Source: Nectonema munidae
Taxonomy: Eukaryota > Nematomorpha > Nectonematoida > Nectonematidae
Reading direction: 5' to 3'
Length of the DNA stretch: 64,000 bases
Assembly: GCA_030549495.1 (NCBI GenBank)
Contig: JAUIRK010001025.1
Location: forward strand, 327,501-391,500
The notes beneath the pieces were generated by a model that was given only the letters and a program-made list of their open reading frames with translations, was not told the DNA's origin and made no database searches. Below are positions 11,069 to 22,075 of the stretch, piece after piece (position 1 is the first letter of the stretch; each line of letters begins with the position of its first letter). The translations under genes were made by a program, and so were the position numbers.

Positions 11069-12102
11069 TAGGGGTGCACCGGATAGTCTATCCAGCAGGA
11101 TATTTCTCCGGATAGCGACAATTATTTGATATTCGGCATGAAGGCCTGATATTTTTATAACCGGCAGGATAAACCGGATAGTTACAAACAAATGATCGTT
11201 AAATGTTTACTTTTAAAAAAGCACAAAACTAATAAGAGTAAGTTTTTAATGACAAAAAGTTTTCAATTTGAGTTTATTTCAAAGAATTAACTAACAAATA
11301 AGACATGCCAAAAAAATAAAAGCATTTATCCTTTTTCAGCCAAAAGTTTGATTCTTTTTTCTTCAAAAATGTTTCCTTATTCGTAAAAGAGTCCCTCTGA
11401 GTTGATGAGGTAGGTGTGCATAAGTGTTTGGCTGTTAGATGCTTTAGCAAAGGAAATTTTTCTTCCTGCCTCCAATATTGCAGGGGACATTTTTTTCTTT
11501 CCAAAAGTGGGGTGCGGAGATAGGCTTCTAACTCTCTGGCTGCCTCATCTTCAATATCATTTTTCGACACATTTTTTATTGTGTTTGAATTTCCATCGGT
11601 TTCAACAATTTCTTGGAAGCAAGCCATGAAATCATCTTGCTTTTTAAAAATTCCTTTAAGTAACATTATGTTTGGAGAGTCAGAGCGAGCAGCTTCATCA
11701 AGAGTTTCCGTCTCAATATTCTTACTAGCGACGTTGTGAATTGAAAGTAGCTCTTTGGAAACTAATGTTTTCCCAAATGTTTTGTCTTTAAGAAATTTAG
11801 CTTTAAATCGTGGATCAAGTATTTGTGGCAGAACATATATCGGGTTCGTCATGATGTTGAGACCTGAATCCGAATCATTGAAAAATCTACTACGAAGAGA
11901 AGTCAAGAGTCTCTGTTTAGTTTCTTTGATGCCTTCTTTATCAGTGGCCTTTTCAAAGTATCTTTCAAGAGTGCTTACATTGGGAATTACAGTTGAAAGA
12001 AGGCATGACTCAACAGTTACCAATATCCGGCCGGATATTTAGATCTACTATATTTATCCGGTATCCGGCCGGTTGTAAATTGAGCTATCCGGTGCACCTC
12101 TA
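11069..12102 (-). mobile_element. complete 1034-bp hAT element with TIRs and 8-bp target duplication
   Basis: Left end TAGGGGTGCACCGGATAG (11069-11086) matches the right end inverted, TAGAGGTGCACCGGATAG (12085-12102), with one mismatch in 18. Both sides are flanked by the identical 8-mer TTCAGCGC (11061-11068 and 12103-12110), the hallmark of hAT insertion. The subterminal regions are rich in CCGGATA motifs on both strands. The interior encodes a partial transposase on the minus strand. It is too short to be autonomous, so it is an internally deleted derivative. The perfect target duplication argues for a fairly recent insertion. Confidence 0.93.
11274..12023 (-). pseudogene. hAT transposase C-terminal half (ZBED4-like), 249 codons
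   Basis: An open frame of 249 codons inside the hAT element. From residue 1 there is a helical segment, then LPQILDPRFKAKFLKDKTF at about 66-84, the conserved 'LDPRFK' motif of hAT transposases. A linker follows, then the dimerisation region with PLQYWRQEEKFPLLKHLTAK and KHLCTPTSSTQRDSFTNKE (about 181-218). In intact relatives the last part reads as a S.ERLFS box, which is altered here. The BED zinc finger and the N-terminal catalytic Asp regions are absent. The long uninterrupted frame supports recent activity of the family, but this copy cannot encode a full enzyme. Confidence 0.8.
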
Positions 12103-12217
12103 TTCAGCGCATACCTAAATTTATAAGACTACTTTATATTTTTTTTTTACAAATTTGGTGAATTTAAATACTATACTTCCAGCGAAAATATTTTAATTAA
12201 ATTTGCATATCGAATAT

Positions 12218-12790
12218 GGTGCCTAGAAAAAATGCCCCAATTAAAAAGTAGGAACCCCTAGTAAAAAATGCAACCGAAAAAATGCCCCAATTTAAAATTA
12301 GGAAAAAATGCCCCAACACAAAAAATTTCAAAAAATTATTAATTAAAATTAAAAAAATTTTTTTTTAAAAAAGATATTGAAATAAAGATTTTTTTGCAAA
12401 AAAAAACAAAAAGTTAACTTTTCATCTAAAACATTTAAAATTTAATTAAAGTAAACTAAAAAACTCAGCATAGGAAAATTTTTTAAATACAAAAAAAAAA
12501 TATAAAACAGCAAATATTTTTGGACTTTATGTGTATCAGAACACTTTCTAAATATAATTTGTGTTTTAACTGATTTTAAGAACACATTCCCACAAATCTG
12601 CACCTTTGCTATTGTTTTCAAGAACTTTATAAAGAAAAAAACCCTATAGATTAAGAAATTTTAGAAATTTAGCCTTTCGTGGTACCAAATAAAATAATTT
12701 AAAAAAATCATGAAAATCAAAAATTAGGGGGCATTTTTTCTTACTTTTTAATTGGGAGCATTTTTTCTGGGGGCATTTTTACCTACAACC
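12218..12790. mobile_element. 573-bp Mutator-like MITE with 9-bp target duplication
   Basis: The ends are inverted copies. Left is GGTGCCTAGAAAAAATGCCC (12218 on). The right, read on the minus strand, is GGTTGTAGGTAAAAATGCCC. Both continue into CAATTAAAAAGTA and further AAAAAATGCCCC blocks. The identical 9-mer ATCGAATAT flanks both sides (12209-12217 and 12791-12799). A 9-bp duplication with AT-rich noncoding content is typical of Mutator-like MITEs. No protein is encoded. Confidence 0.85.
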
Positions 12791-12799
12791 ATCGAATAT

Positions 12800-13350
12800 A
12801 AACTAGATTAAAAAAATCCAAAATTATTAGGGGGTGAAATAGGGTTTTCATTTGAAAAATAAAGTAGTCTACCAGGCACATTAGAGGAATTGATGAAAGG
12901 ATATTTGATTCATAGAGAAAACAAATAAATAAAGGTTGGATAGTTTTATATGAGTGAATGTAGTCTAAAGGCAAAGAGTCTACTAGACACCCTGCGATGT
13001 TTATATGAAAAAATGTGATTGATTCAGGACCAAGGGTATAAAATGAAGTTATAATTGTGCAAACAAAAATAAAACAAAAAAATTAAGATCGCATTATTTC
13101 ATTTTACTCAGCATCATTCCAAAATAGTCTAAAAGCTAAATTGATACAAGCTACAAAAATCTACAAAAAGTAAAATAACTTTTAACATTTTGCAATGATT
13201 TGCCTTTTATAATAACTTTTAAGGAAAAAAAGTCTATCAGAAAAAGTTATAGAACTACAAAAAAAATAAAAAATTTTTAGAGCATTACTTAAGTTTTTTG
13301 AAAACTAATTTGACGTATATCCCCTACTTTATATGAACCACCGATCTATG
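12800..13350. other. AT-rich spacer
   Basis: No gene or repeat recognised. Confidence 0.45.
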
Positions 13351-13495
13351 GGTGGCATGATAGGTTGGTTGAGATGATGGACTCAGCACGGAAGCCTCTG
13401 GATTCGATTCCTTATCGATACGAATTTGTTCATAGTTTGACATAAGCGGTACATCAATGCCTTATCAATGAAAATACACACGCTGCACCTTACCT
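13351..13495 (+). mobile_element. tRNA-derived SINE
   Basis: 13351-13425 has a tRNA-like head: an A-box-like GGTGGCATGATAGGTTGG, an anticodon-arm region with AGCCTCTGGA, and a B box GGATTCGATTCC. It lacks a fully paired cloverleaf. The downstream body (TTGTTCATAGTTTGACATAA to CACGCTGCACC) resembles the body of the second copy at 60761-60900, which is why a SINE rather than a tRNA gene is called. Confidence 0.65.
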
Positions 13496-13734
13496 TTTAC
13501 TCAAAATTGGAAAATTTGCTACATAATTAACATAACAGAGAAAGGAAACAAAATAAAGTAATAAAGCAATTTTCACTATTTTAAAATGGAACCGTTTGTT
13601 CTTAGAATAATTTCAAAATAATAGGAGGCATAAAGAATTAGAGTTTATTTGATATTTTCAAGTTTTTATAAGCAGCAAAAGCCAACGTTTAAGTAGCTAA
13701 CCCTTATAATTAAAAAATTATTTAAACTAATGGT

Positions 13735-14151
13735 CGAAAAACATTTCGCCACATAGACAATTCCTCACATAGATAATTCGCCCCATAGATAATTCTCCCT
13801 ATATTTGTTTTATCCATCTTTGCTTATATGTGTAAAATTATTAAAAAAATTTATATTCTTGTTTATTTTATCTCTATTAAATTATTTCAAATTAATTATT
13901 TTATCTCTAAATTTTTTAAAATTGTCTATGAGACAAAATGTCTTATGAAAATAACGGGGCGAATTGTCCATGAAACAAAATGTCTTATGAAAATAATGGG
14001 GCGAATTGTACATGGGACGAAATGTCTTATGAAAATAATGAGGTGAATTGTCCGTTGGACGAACTGTCTTATGAAAATAATGGGGCGAATTTGTCCATGG
14101 GACGAACTGTCTTATGAAAATAATGGGGCGAAATGTCCGAGGACCAAATTA
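13735..14151 (-). repeat. minisatellite, inverted copy of the 4076-4312 array
   Basis: 13905-14151 on the minus strand reads GGTCCTCGGACATTTCGCCC and then about five units of the same repeat as 4076-4312, in the same order. A related but degenerate piece (ACATAGACAATTCCTCACAT and neighbours) lies at 13743-13800. The outermost sequence of both arrays is the same GGTCCTCRGACATTTCGCCC, pointing away from the roughly 9.4 kb between them. Confidence 0.8.
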
Positions 14152-15230
14152 ACATAAATCAAAGTATACGAGAAAAGAAAATTATTGCGTTTTTTTTGAA
14201 TATTTCTGTCTACAAATAAAATTCTGACAGCTGTTATAAATAGATCAAGTACATTTTTAACAACTGAAACATTTTGTTTCGATATTATATTTTTATTATA
14301 ATAATCAACAAATTCTCTTAAAAAAAGTGATTTGATAATGTACAGTTACTTATAAAATTCAACAATCGAACATTATAAAAAATATCTCTGCTCAAATATT
14401 AAGCAAATAGAGTATTCTTGCTTTTAAACTGAATAGATAATCAAAATATTCATTACCAAATAACAATTGAAAAAAATTTCTTGACTTGAAAAAATTAAAG
14501 TTTACAAATGTTACAAAATGTAGCAAACGTAGTGATAAAGATTAAGTGACTTTTGTTGAAAAAAATTCTTAGCGCGAGTCTAACAATATTCATTGATATA
14601 AAATTGTAACGATTGAAAACTATTTTAATTTAACTCTAAATGCAAATTAGACAGAAGCAGTGGTGTAGCCAAAAAAATGATAGAAGGGGCACAATAAAAC
14701 TTGCGCAACATTATTTATACTTTCTTGATCCTTTCATTGTAGAAATTTTCAAAAACTGATATCGCATAAGGTGAATGGTGGCACCATGCGGTACATAGGA
14801 GTGTGGGAACAGCCCCTTATGCCCCAGCCTATCTACGTCACCGGAGAGAAGAGAGCTAAATAAGATAGGAGAGCTTAACAAGAGAAGAGTGCTTGAATGA
14901 AAGAAGAGAGCTTGAATGAGCTTGGGTGAATGATTGAGTTTTAGCAGAGAAAGCGGAAGAGAAAAACAAAGGAGACAGAAAGAGAAATAGAATCACTGTA
15001 ATAGAAGATGAGAAAATCTAGTGGATAATCAACATGTGTTTGCTCTGTGACCTGTGTGCATATTGAAGCAATGGATTATTATTATATAGCTCTCACGCAT
15101 CGTCTGTAAAATATGTTCGATAGGAATTTCAGAGCAGCTTGGCATGATGTTTGATTGATTCGAAAGTCTGCATTCCTTCTAGCGATCATCATACATGTTT
15201 TATAAACAAGCAGCAACTCTTACTTATAGA
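14152..15230. other. intergenic; purine-rich stretch at 14855-15000
   Basis: No gene recognised. 14850-15000 has repeated GAAGAGAGCT/AGAGCTTGAATGA words, a degenerate purine-rich simple repeat. The remainder is AT-rich. Confidence 0.4.
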
Positions 15231-15304
15231 AAATTATTGGGGGGGGGGGGGGCGAAGGTCATTTTCCCCCCCCCCCCCCCCTCACCCCCCGGATGTGCGC
15301 CCCT
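15231..15304 (-). repeat. hAT-type end with long G and C homopolymer runs
   Basis: On the minus strand it begins CAGGGGCGCACATCCGGGGG and continues through runs of C/G of 13-15 nt. It is the inverse orientation of the end at 10942. The runs are assembly-risky. The mate end was not identified: the flanking 8-mers of 10942 and 15304 differ. Confidence 0.55.
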
Positions 15305-16707
15305 GCATTGGACCAAGAAAATAAAAAAAAACCTTAATAGAATCATCGAAACAACACACCCTCTCATACTCAATATTATAATAAAAACTGAAATTATAAA
15401 TTAATTCAATAGAAGTTAGTACACGAAGTTTATTAGCAAAATTTTAACTATTAAAAAGAGCTATTGTTACATAGTTAAATACGCAATTACCATTACCTAT
15501 TGTCTCCAAAGGCACTAATGATTCATCTAAATTATAGTCTTTCAAAATAAATAAAGAGTTAAAATCAATATAATTATTATAAAAGGAATAATTCAAACGC
15601 AAAAACCTCTTTTCTTAATAACATTTTTTCACATAAAACAAAATTTTTAAGTTTTAATAATTTAGTAGAAAAAGAACTATTTTTAATTAAAAGAAAATAC
15701 TTTTCAAACACTTCTAAAGAGAAATCATAACTGAGACCCGAAATATTCATGGAGCATGCAATACAATGAAAAGAGAGATAAAATAATTGGCCTGTTGCAT
15801 TGACAAATTTTACACTCTAGGACAAAACTTTTAACAAGTAGTGCAAAAAATCATATTTTTCACATTCGCATTGCAAGTGAAACAAAATTCAAAGTGTGAC
15901 ATTTTGGATAGTTTTAGGATAGAAAAAGTAATAAAACTTGAACATTACAATAATTTGAAAACAAAAATTCTAGAAAAAATGGAAAATATTCTCCCATGTT
16001 ATGATATAAAAATGATGGTCTTTTTTTAACAAAAATCCGCGGCTTATTTTAGCTTCACTGGTTATTTCCTAAACAAGGAAAAATATTTAATTTGAAATCA
16101 TTATTTTCTTTTTCTACAAGTATATAAAATGTCTGACTTGTTAGATAAGTTTTTCTAAAAGTACTTTTTTTTAACAGAATTTTTTATTACACTTTGAGAT
16201 CAACATAACAAAAAATTAAATAAAAAATTATGAACTGTTTTTATTACGATTTTGAGGTAATTAAAAGAAATAAATGTTTGAAGATATTTCCTTCATAGAA
16301 CAATAAAAATTTTCATATGCTACAGGTAACAACTCAAAAGAAGTGGGTTGTGAGTGGCCTATTATTTATTAACACAAATAATTATATTTTATTGTGTTAT
16401 AAAGGAACAATTCTTTAATTATTTGAAAAATATGTACGAATTTTTAAATTTTGATTATTAAATTTAATTTTATAAAATGATGTGTGTAGAAAAAACTAAT
16501 TTTGAAGTGATAATTAAAAAAAACTCTACTAATTTTATACTTATGAAATTGTTGGTTCGATTCTGAGTTATGAATACAATTTAATCTAACGTTAGTTTTG
16601 CACAATCCATTTTCTTAAATAAAATACTTTCAATTTTATTTAAAATTTTGGTTACAAGAGTTCAAAAGTTTAATTTCGATATTTTTTGTAAGAAAGTATA
16701 ATCTCTT
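15305..16707. other. AT-rich spacer, nothing recognised
   Basis: Several short open frames (for example 15841-16029) lack any family resemblance and are probably chance. Confidence 0.45.
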
Positions 16708-16709
16708 AT

Positions 16710-16837
16710 ACAAATGACGTCAAGAATATTTGTTAACTTTTGACTTTCTCTTTTCTTGTCAACTTTTGAATACCTGCTTTTAACATAACAGCATTTCAAC
16801 TTTTGATACCTCCGCAGTTATTGTTGACGTCATTTGT
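16710..16837. mobile_element. short MITE with ACAAATGACGTCAA inverted ends
   Basis: ACAAATGACGTCAA at 16710-16723 is inverted as TTGACGTCATTTGT at 16824-16837. The 100-bp interior has related AACTTTTGA words on both sides. Noncoding. No clear target duplication. Confidence 0.55.
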
Positions 16838-17235
16838 GGACTACTCTAATTGAAATTTTCTTTGTTTGAGACCTTATATACATGGCCTCACATTCTTTGA
16901 ATACAGAATTATATTTCGTATCCAACATTCTTCCAATTGTACCTTAAAAAAAGTTTTGCATTCCATTTTTAAAACAAAAATATATTGGTCAATATAAAAA
17001 CAATTATTCATAAAACCATTACGATTCTTTTGTATATTATTGAATATTCTTTTATATATTGAATTAAAAAAATAAATATTTTCAAATGTGAATGTTTTGT
17101 CTACATTATTTTTGTTTCAGTAGAAACATCTTTTTCTGCTTTTCGAGAACCTTGGTAAATGATTTTGATGCTGAACTTTTAATCGTCCTTAAAAACTTGA
17201 TACATCATTTTTAAAAGTTCTTGATGTAAAATCTT
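16838..17235. other. AT-rich spacer
   Basis: Nothing recognised apart from flanking sequence of the piggyBac remnant. Confidence 0.4.
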
Positions 17236-17870
17236 TTACCAACTTTCTTGAAACAATTTGTTAAATTCAAATAAAAATAATTCTTTTTTTTCTTTTCCAT
17301 TTACTATTTTATATATGATATAAGAATTAGGTAGTGAAGTTTGAAAAAGATCAAAGAATATTAGTAAGTAAAACTTGTTACGCCATATATGATCAAATTC
17401 ATAATAACTTTTAAGCTGATTAGACTTGTCCACTCCTCCCTTAAATTGATTAAGGTTGTAAACCATTAAGGGTATAGTTGGAACCATGCCATATCGTTCT
17501 TCTCGTTTTCTTTTTCTGTTTATTCGGTTCGAAATATGGCATCTAGTATCTATCCACTTGACGAAGACCGTTTTCACATTCTTGTCTTTCTTCAACGATT
17601 CAGGAATATTTTTCTTTTAGAACGTAGTATTCCGGTTGCAAAAATGCGATTTTTATGTAGATGGGATATCAAATTGATCGTAGTAAACAAATTATCAAAG
17701 TAAATATTGCACCCTCTATCTTTCAAATTATTTTCCAATCTCATAACCGATTAGCCCAATCTATATTCACGTACTTCTGTTTTATAGGGTTATACGCATA
17801 ACCAGAAACTCCATCCAAAACCCAAATTTTAAAGCCCCATTTAATAGACTTGACTTTAACATTTTGCTTC
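17236..17870 (-). pseudogene. piggyBac transposase C-terminal remnant
   Basis: On the minus strand about 17860-17770 reads SIKWGFKIWVLDGVSGYAYN, the piggyBac core strand before the second catalytic Asp. 17595-17236 is open and reads VKWIDTRCHISNRI, then MVYNLNQFKGGVDKSNQLKS, then a WRN.F..L.FFDL..SYIIYK-like stretch. This is the characteristic 'Y...MGGVDKaDQ...Y' domain. Between the blocks the frame is disrupted. The N-terminal half is not visible. Confidence 0.85.
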
Positions 17871-17914
17871 ATTATGTTATGCCCTTTAATTTTATCATTC
17901 TTTCATCTATGCAG

Positions 17915-17975
17915 GGCGCACATCCTTGAAATTATTAAGGGAGTGCGGACTTTCAAGCGTCTTCTAAAAAGGACA
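17915..17975 (+). repeat. hAT-type end (CAGGGCGCACATCCTTG)
   Basis: Matches the left end at 10942 in orientation and in the following AAATTATTRRG. It could be the left end of the hAT remnant whose right end is at 21167-21186, with the piggyBac-ended repeat between. The flanking 8-mers do not match, so this is only suggestive. Confidence 0.45.
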
Positions 17976-18050
17976 AAAAAATTTTCTGAATTCCTATTCC
18001 TCTCTTGTCTATTCAATTTCATTCTTAATTAAGCTTAATGTAAACTTTAA

Positions 18051-20433
18051 TCCCCACCCTATTAGTGCTGGGGTAAAACGCCCCCTTCACTAAAAAATTA
18101 ATTGTAGAAAATTGGCTGAATCATATCCCTTCAAATTTTGTGACTTTTCCTATAATCGCTAGCTGTATCTTTCGAAACCATTTTCATGGTAGTTGAATGA
18201 CCCTTTCATGTCCAAAACTGTCAATCAAAATCAAATATCAAAATTTTTCAGCAAAATTTTGATATTATCTGTACTTTAAAAATAGGATCTATATTATACA
18301 ATACCTTAAAAATTTATAATTATATACAGTTTGGACCGCATAACAGTTTATGCTGGTTTCATTTCTGGACTCGTTTTTTACGTTTAGGATGTGACAATAC
18401 CTATAAGTGTTAATCAAATTGCGGTTTATTTCTAAAATTTGTCTCCAAAAACATTCATTCAAATTTTACAATTAAATGTATGTTTTTATACCAAATCAAC
18501 CATGCTAGTTTTATTTATGGACTCAATTTTTGCAGTTTGAATTTGAAAATACCTATAAGTATCAATCAAATTTGTGTTTAGTTCTAAAATTTGTTTCCAA
18601 AACATTCATTCAAATTTTACAATTAAATATATGTTTTTATAACAAATAGATCATGATGATTTCATTTCTGAACACAGTTTTCGCATTTAGAGATTTTACT
18701 GCTAGTGTCAATCAAATTTGCAGTTTATGTCTGTAAACTATATCCCAAAATATTCTCTCTAATTTTACATGAAATATATGTTTTTATACCAATTCGACCA
18801 TGATAATTTTTATTTCTGAAATCATTTTTTGCATTTAGAGGTTTTAAATGTCTCAAAGTGTCAATCAAATTTTCAATTTACGTCTAATGTTTACAGAAAA
18901 TCAGTTCTGTAAAAAAATTTCAAAAAATCTCTTCATATTAGGTATATAGTAAAAATATACTTTTTTTTTTGTATATTTTGACTTATAATACTTTCTACAA
19001 TCATCTTGAGTAAGAAATATTTATTTAAAAAAAAATAAAACGTATTATAAAATCTTTTGAAAATTTATATGAAAGAAGGAACCAAGATGAAAACTATTTG
19101 AAAAGAGAACATGTGATCAAAACAAATAATTAAAAAATATGTATTTTGACAAAATGGAAGATCTGCCATGTTCTAATGAACTAGGAAGTGGTTTAATTAT
19201 ATAATATTAGGTGCTTCAAAAAAGATTTTGACTGTAAAAAAGAAGTTTCTCTTTTACAAATGAAAAATATTTAAATCTATAGCTTATCATCTAGGATTAC
19301 AGTTAACATTTAGCTACGATGGGTAGGAAATTTGAAAATTTAGAATAGGTCAGATATATCAAAAATTGCACAGATGCCAATATGTGAGAATTTAGTCACT
19401 ATCAAGATATTTTTAATTTAAATTGAATTGTCCATCTTTTTCCTTTTGCGTCAAAGAGATCATTTTTTAGAAGAAGAACGTGGACAACTTTTTGTAATTG
19501 AACAATGAACATCACGAATGATTCATTAGAAAAAAACCTTTGAAATGAGATTAGTCGACAAATATTCAGGCCTGATAATAAAATACACGATACTGATAAA
19601 AAAAAAAGTCTAAGATCATCAAGAAGATTCTTTATTCAGAATGCTTTGAGAGAGGAAAAAAGTCATTTCATCCTTATAAAAAATTTTTCCATCACACATT
19701 GAAGAATATAAATTTCTAATGAAAAAAGAGCTACCAAGAAAGGATTATCATAAAATGAATAATTATATGACGTAGAGACTACGAGCCGATAACGAATTTG
19801 TAGCCAAAAATGTGGAGGTCCTATCCAGTTACATAAGTTACTGTAGAACGAAATATTTTGAGTGAAACACCTAAAGTTGGTTTAATAAATAAATTAAGAA
19901 AATAATTACCAGAGAAATACTGCAAGTGAAGTTATTTTTATGTTTATATATTTGACATTGATTTACAGGTTTAATCGATTTTTTGACAGGTTTTATTGAT
20001 TTCATAAAAAATGAACATCACCATTAAATTCTACATAAAACTTTTTATAAGAATAAAAATTTTAATTTTGACATGGGCTGTCATATTTTAATTATTTTGT
20101 CAGGTTGGACTAATTTTTATTAAAAAAAAAGGAATATAACCAGTAAACACAGCCTACTTGAAAATGGGTATATGTGTGTAAAAAACTTTATATAATTATT
20201 CGGATAAGATGTTTCTTTTTGGGATAAATCAATTTTTTTGACAGTTTTGATTGATTTTCATAAAAAAATGAATATCACCACTGAATTACGCATGCTTAAA
20301 AATGGGTATATATGTGTAAAAACTTTATATTATTACTTAAATAAAAAGTTTCTTTTTAAGATGAGCTGTCATATATAAATCAATGCTTTGATAATTATAA
20401 TTATATAGATAAAAAGTTACTTTTTTGAGAGGA
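18051..20433. repeat. 2.4-kb piggyBac-ended nonautonomous repeat, copy A
   Basis: The left end follows TTAA (18047-18050) and reads CCCTATTAGTGCTGGGG (from 18058). This mirrors the right end of copy B at 41768, CAGCACTGATAGGG followed by TTAA. The inside has two tandem arrays. About 18200-18900 has a unit of roughly 150 bp with ATATATGTTTTTATACCAA and TCAATCAAATTTG. About 19960-20430 has units of roughly 145 bp with TTTTGACAGGTTT, ATGAACATCACCA and TGAAAATGGGTATA. The middle (18930-19960) is unique within the element and nearly identical to copy B. No transposase is encoded. The right end is lost at about 20433. Confidence 0.75.
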
Positions 20434-21186
20434 ACATAAGTGTCTTATGTGTTCTGAAGTGTTAGAATCCACTTCTAAAACCCGTCAAGTTACCCTTGCG
20501 CTGGAAGTGAAGCACTCGACTGGTAAACAAAGCTATTGGCTGAACGATTACACAAATTCATGTTTTTGCAAAATATTAAGTATGGTTTGAAAAGTTTTTT
20601 AAAAATATCTGTTGTCAAAAAGTCTCACAACATAGGAGGACAGTTAATATTACCTTGCTGCAGAGATATATTGAATGTGCTAAAAATTTCTGAAGTTGTA
20701 AAGTTGAAGCATATCTTCCTGCCAAACGATACCGTTACACGGCTAATAGGCTAATTTGGCCTCAGAAGATTTCTTAATTCAAGAACAGTTTAATTATCTG
20801 ATTGGAGGTGCAAAACATGTTTTTTTAAAATATCTCAGCGATTTTTCGATTGAAATGAAAGAGTCCTATGCTTGCAAAGATTGCTCAGTTTCGATTTGCC
20901 ACTACATATGAGTGTGAGCAAGGGTTTTCCATGCTACTTGCCATTGAAACCAAATCCCAAAACAGATAGGAAGTGAGTAATGATATGAGAGTTGCATTGT
21001 TCAAAACAGAGCCAAATTTAGACAAAGCAGATGCCATCCATCCAATTGAGATTTGGATTGTTCAGACAATTTTTGAATAAACAATTGTGTCGCTTTTTTA
21101 GTGCAGTAGTTTATATGTTGATTTTTAGAAATTTTAGAAAGTTTGTGAACAACTCTTCAACTCAACCCCCGGATGTGCACCCCTGA
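20434..21186 (+). mobile_element. hAT deletion derivative (SCAND3/FAM200-like transposase pieces)
   Basis: 20536-20754 reads VVKKSHNIGGQLILPCCRDI, then EVVKLKHIFLPNDTVTRLIG, the 'KK.H.I.E.LI.P...V.LS.NTV.RRI' region of hAT transposases. 20880-21080 reads AKIAQFRFATTYECEQGFSM, then LLAIETKSQNR and DMRVALFKTEPNLD, the C-terminal dimerisation region. The catalytic middle is deleted. The right end on the minus strand is CAGGGGTGCACATCCGGGGG (21167-21186). It abuts or truncates copy A of the piggyBac-ended repeat. Confidence 0.75.
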
Positions 21187-22075
21187 AAAGTGGTTTTTTG
21201 ATTCAAAATTATTGGAAACAAATTATTATCAATAATCAATATATTAAAAAATTGATTGGAAATGTTCATCTTCTTAGATATCAAGATGGAAAACTAAACA
21301 CTATATTTCTTTTGAACAAATATTAGGAGAAACAGCTTCAGTTAGCTCAACTTTATGGGTCAGACTAAACATACCAAAATGTCATCTATCATTCCACAAC
21401 TCATAAAAATTCTCTGAAATTATAAAAAGATTTTGAAAATGATAAAATATAAGCCTTGATATTTTTTATATTCATCAAATCTAATGATCAAATTTGTATT
21501 CTTAAAACGATTTAATGATTTTCCTTAAGAAAATGAAAGAAATCGATCGGTAGGGGAAATAAAATTTTAGTACCCAGAGTTTCTTGATTTTGTTTCAAAT
21601 TTTTTGGATCTTGTGATGCTTGTAAATGTTATCCTTTTCATATAAAAAACAATACAATGCCTAAAACTTGGAAGACACCCGCTTTCTAGGTAGAGTTTGA
21701 TATTCAATCGGTTATAAATATTAGAAAAAAATTATGGAAGTTTGATATTTTCTAATTCTCTTCAAGAATACGAATGAGATCACGTGCAGAGATGATCGTA
21801 AGCTGGGGTAGTACTGTTTATTTTGCCATAGTGACTTGCTATTTACGAGGTATTGTGACCGTCTTCCACCTGGTGATGCATAGTTCTACTCCTCAGTTCT
21901 TACTTGATGCCTCTTAACTATTTTTTTATTTTCGCTCCATCAAATTTGAGATGTTATTCTCGTGATTCTACAGCCCTACTTAAATTATTTATTAACCTGA
22001 AAGTAAAGTGTTTCATTTAGCACGTGGCTTGTATCAAATGATCCAATGTTCTCTTGTTTTGTTAAGAAAGGGTAA
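21187..22075. other. intergenic upstream of METTL17
   Basis: No reading frame with family resemblance. It should contain the METTL17 promoter and 5' UTR, but no core element can be assigned with confidence. Confidence 0.4.

Noticed and set aside
10942-15304. A single 4.4-kb hAT element bounded by the inverted ends at 10942 and 15304
   Set aside because: The flanking 8-mers (ATTTCGGT and CATTGGAC) differ, and the content is other elements.
17915-21186. A single hAT element from 17915 to 21186 with a nested piggyBac-ended repeat
   Set aside because: Possible, but the flanking 8-mers do not match, so it is not called as one element.
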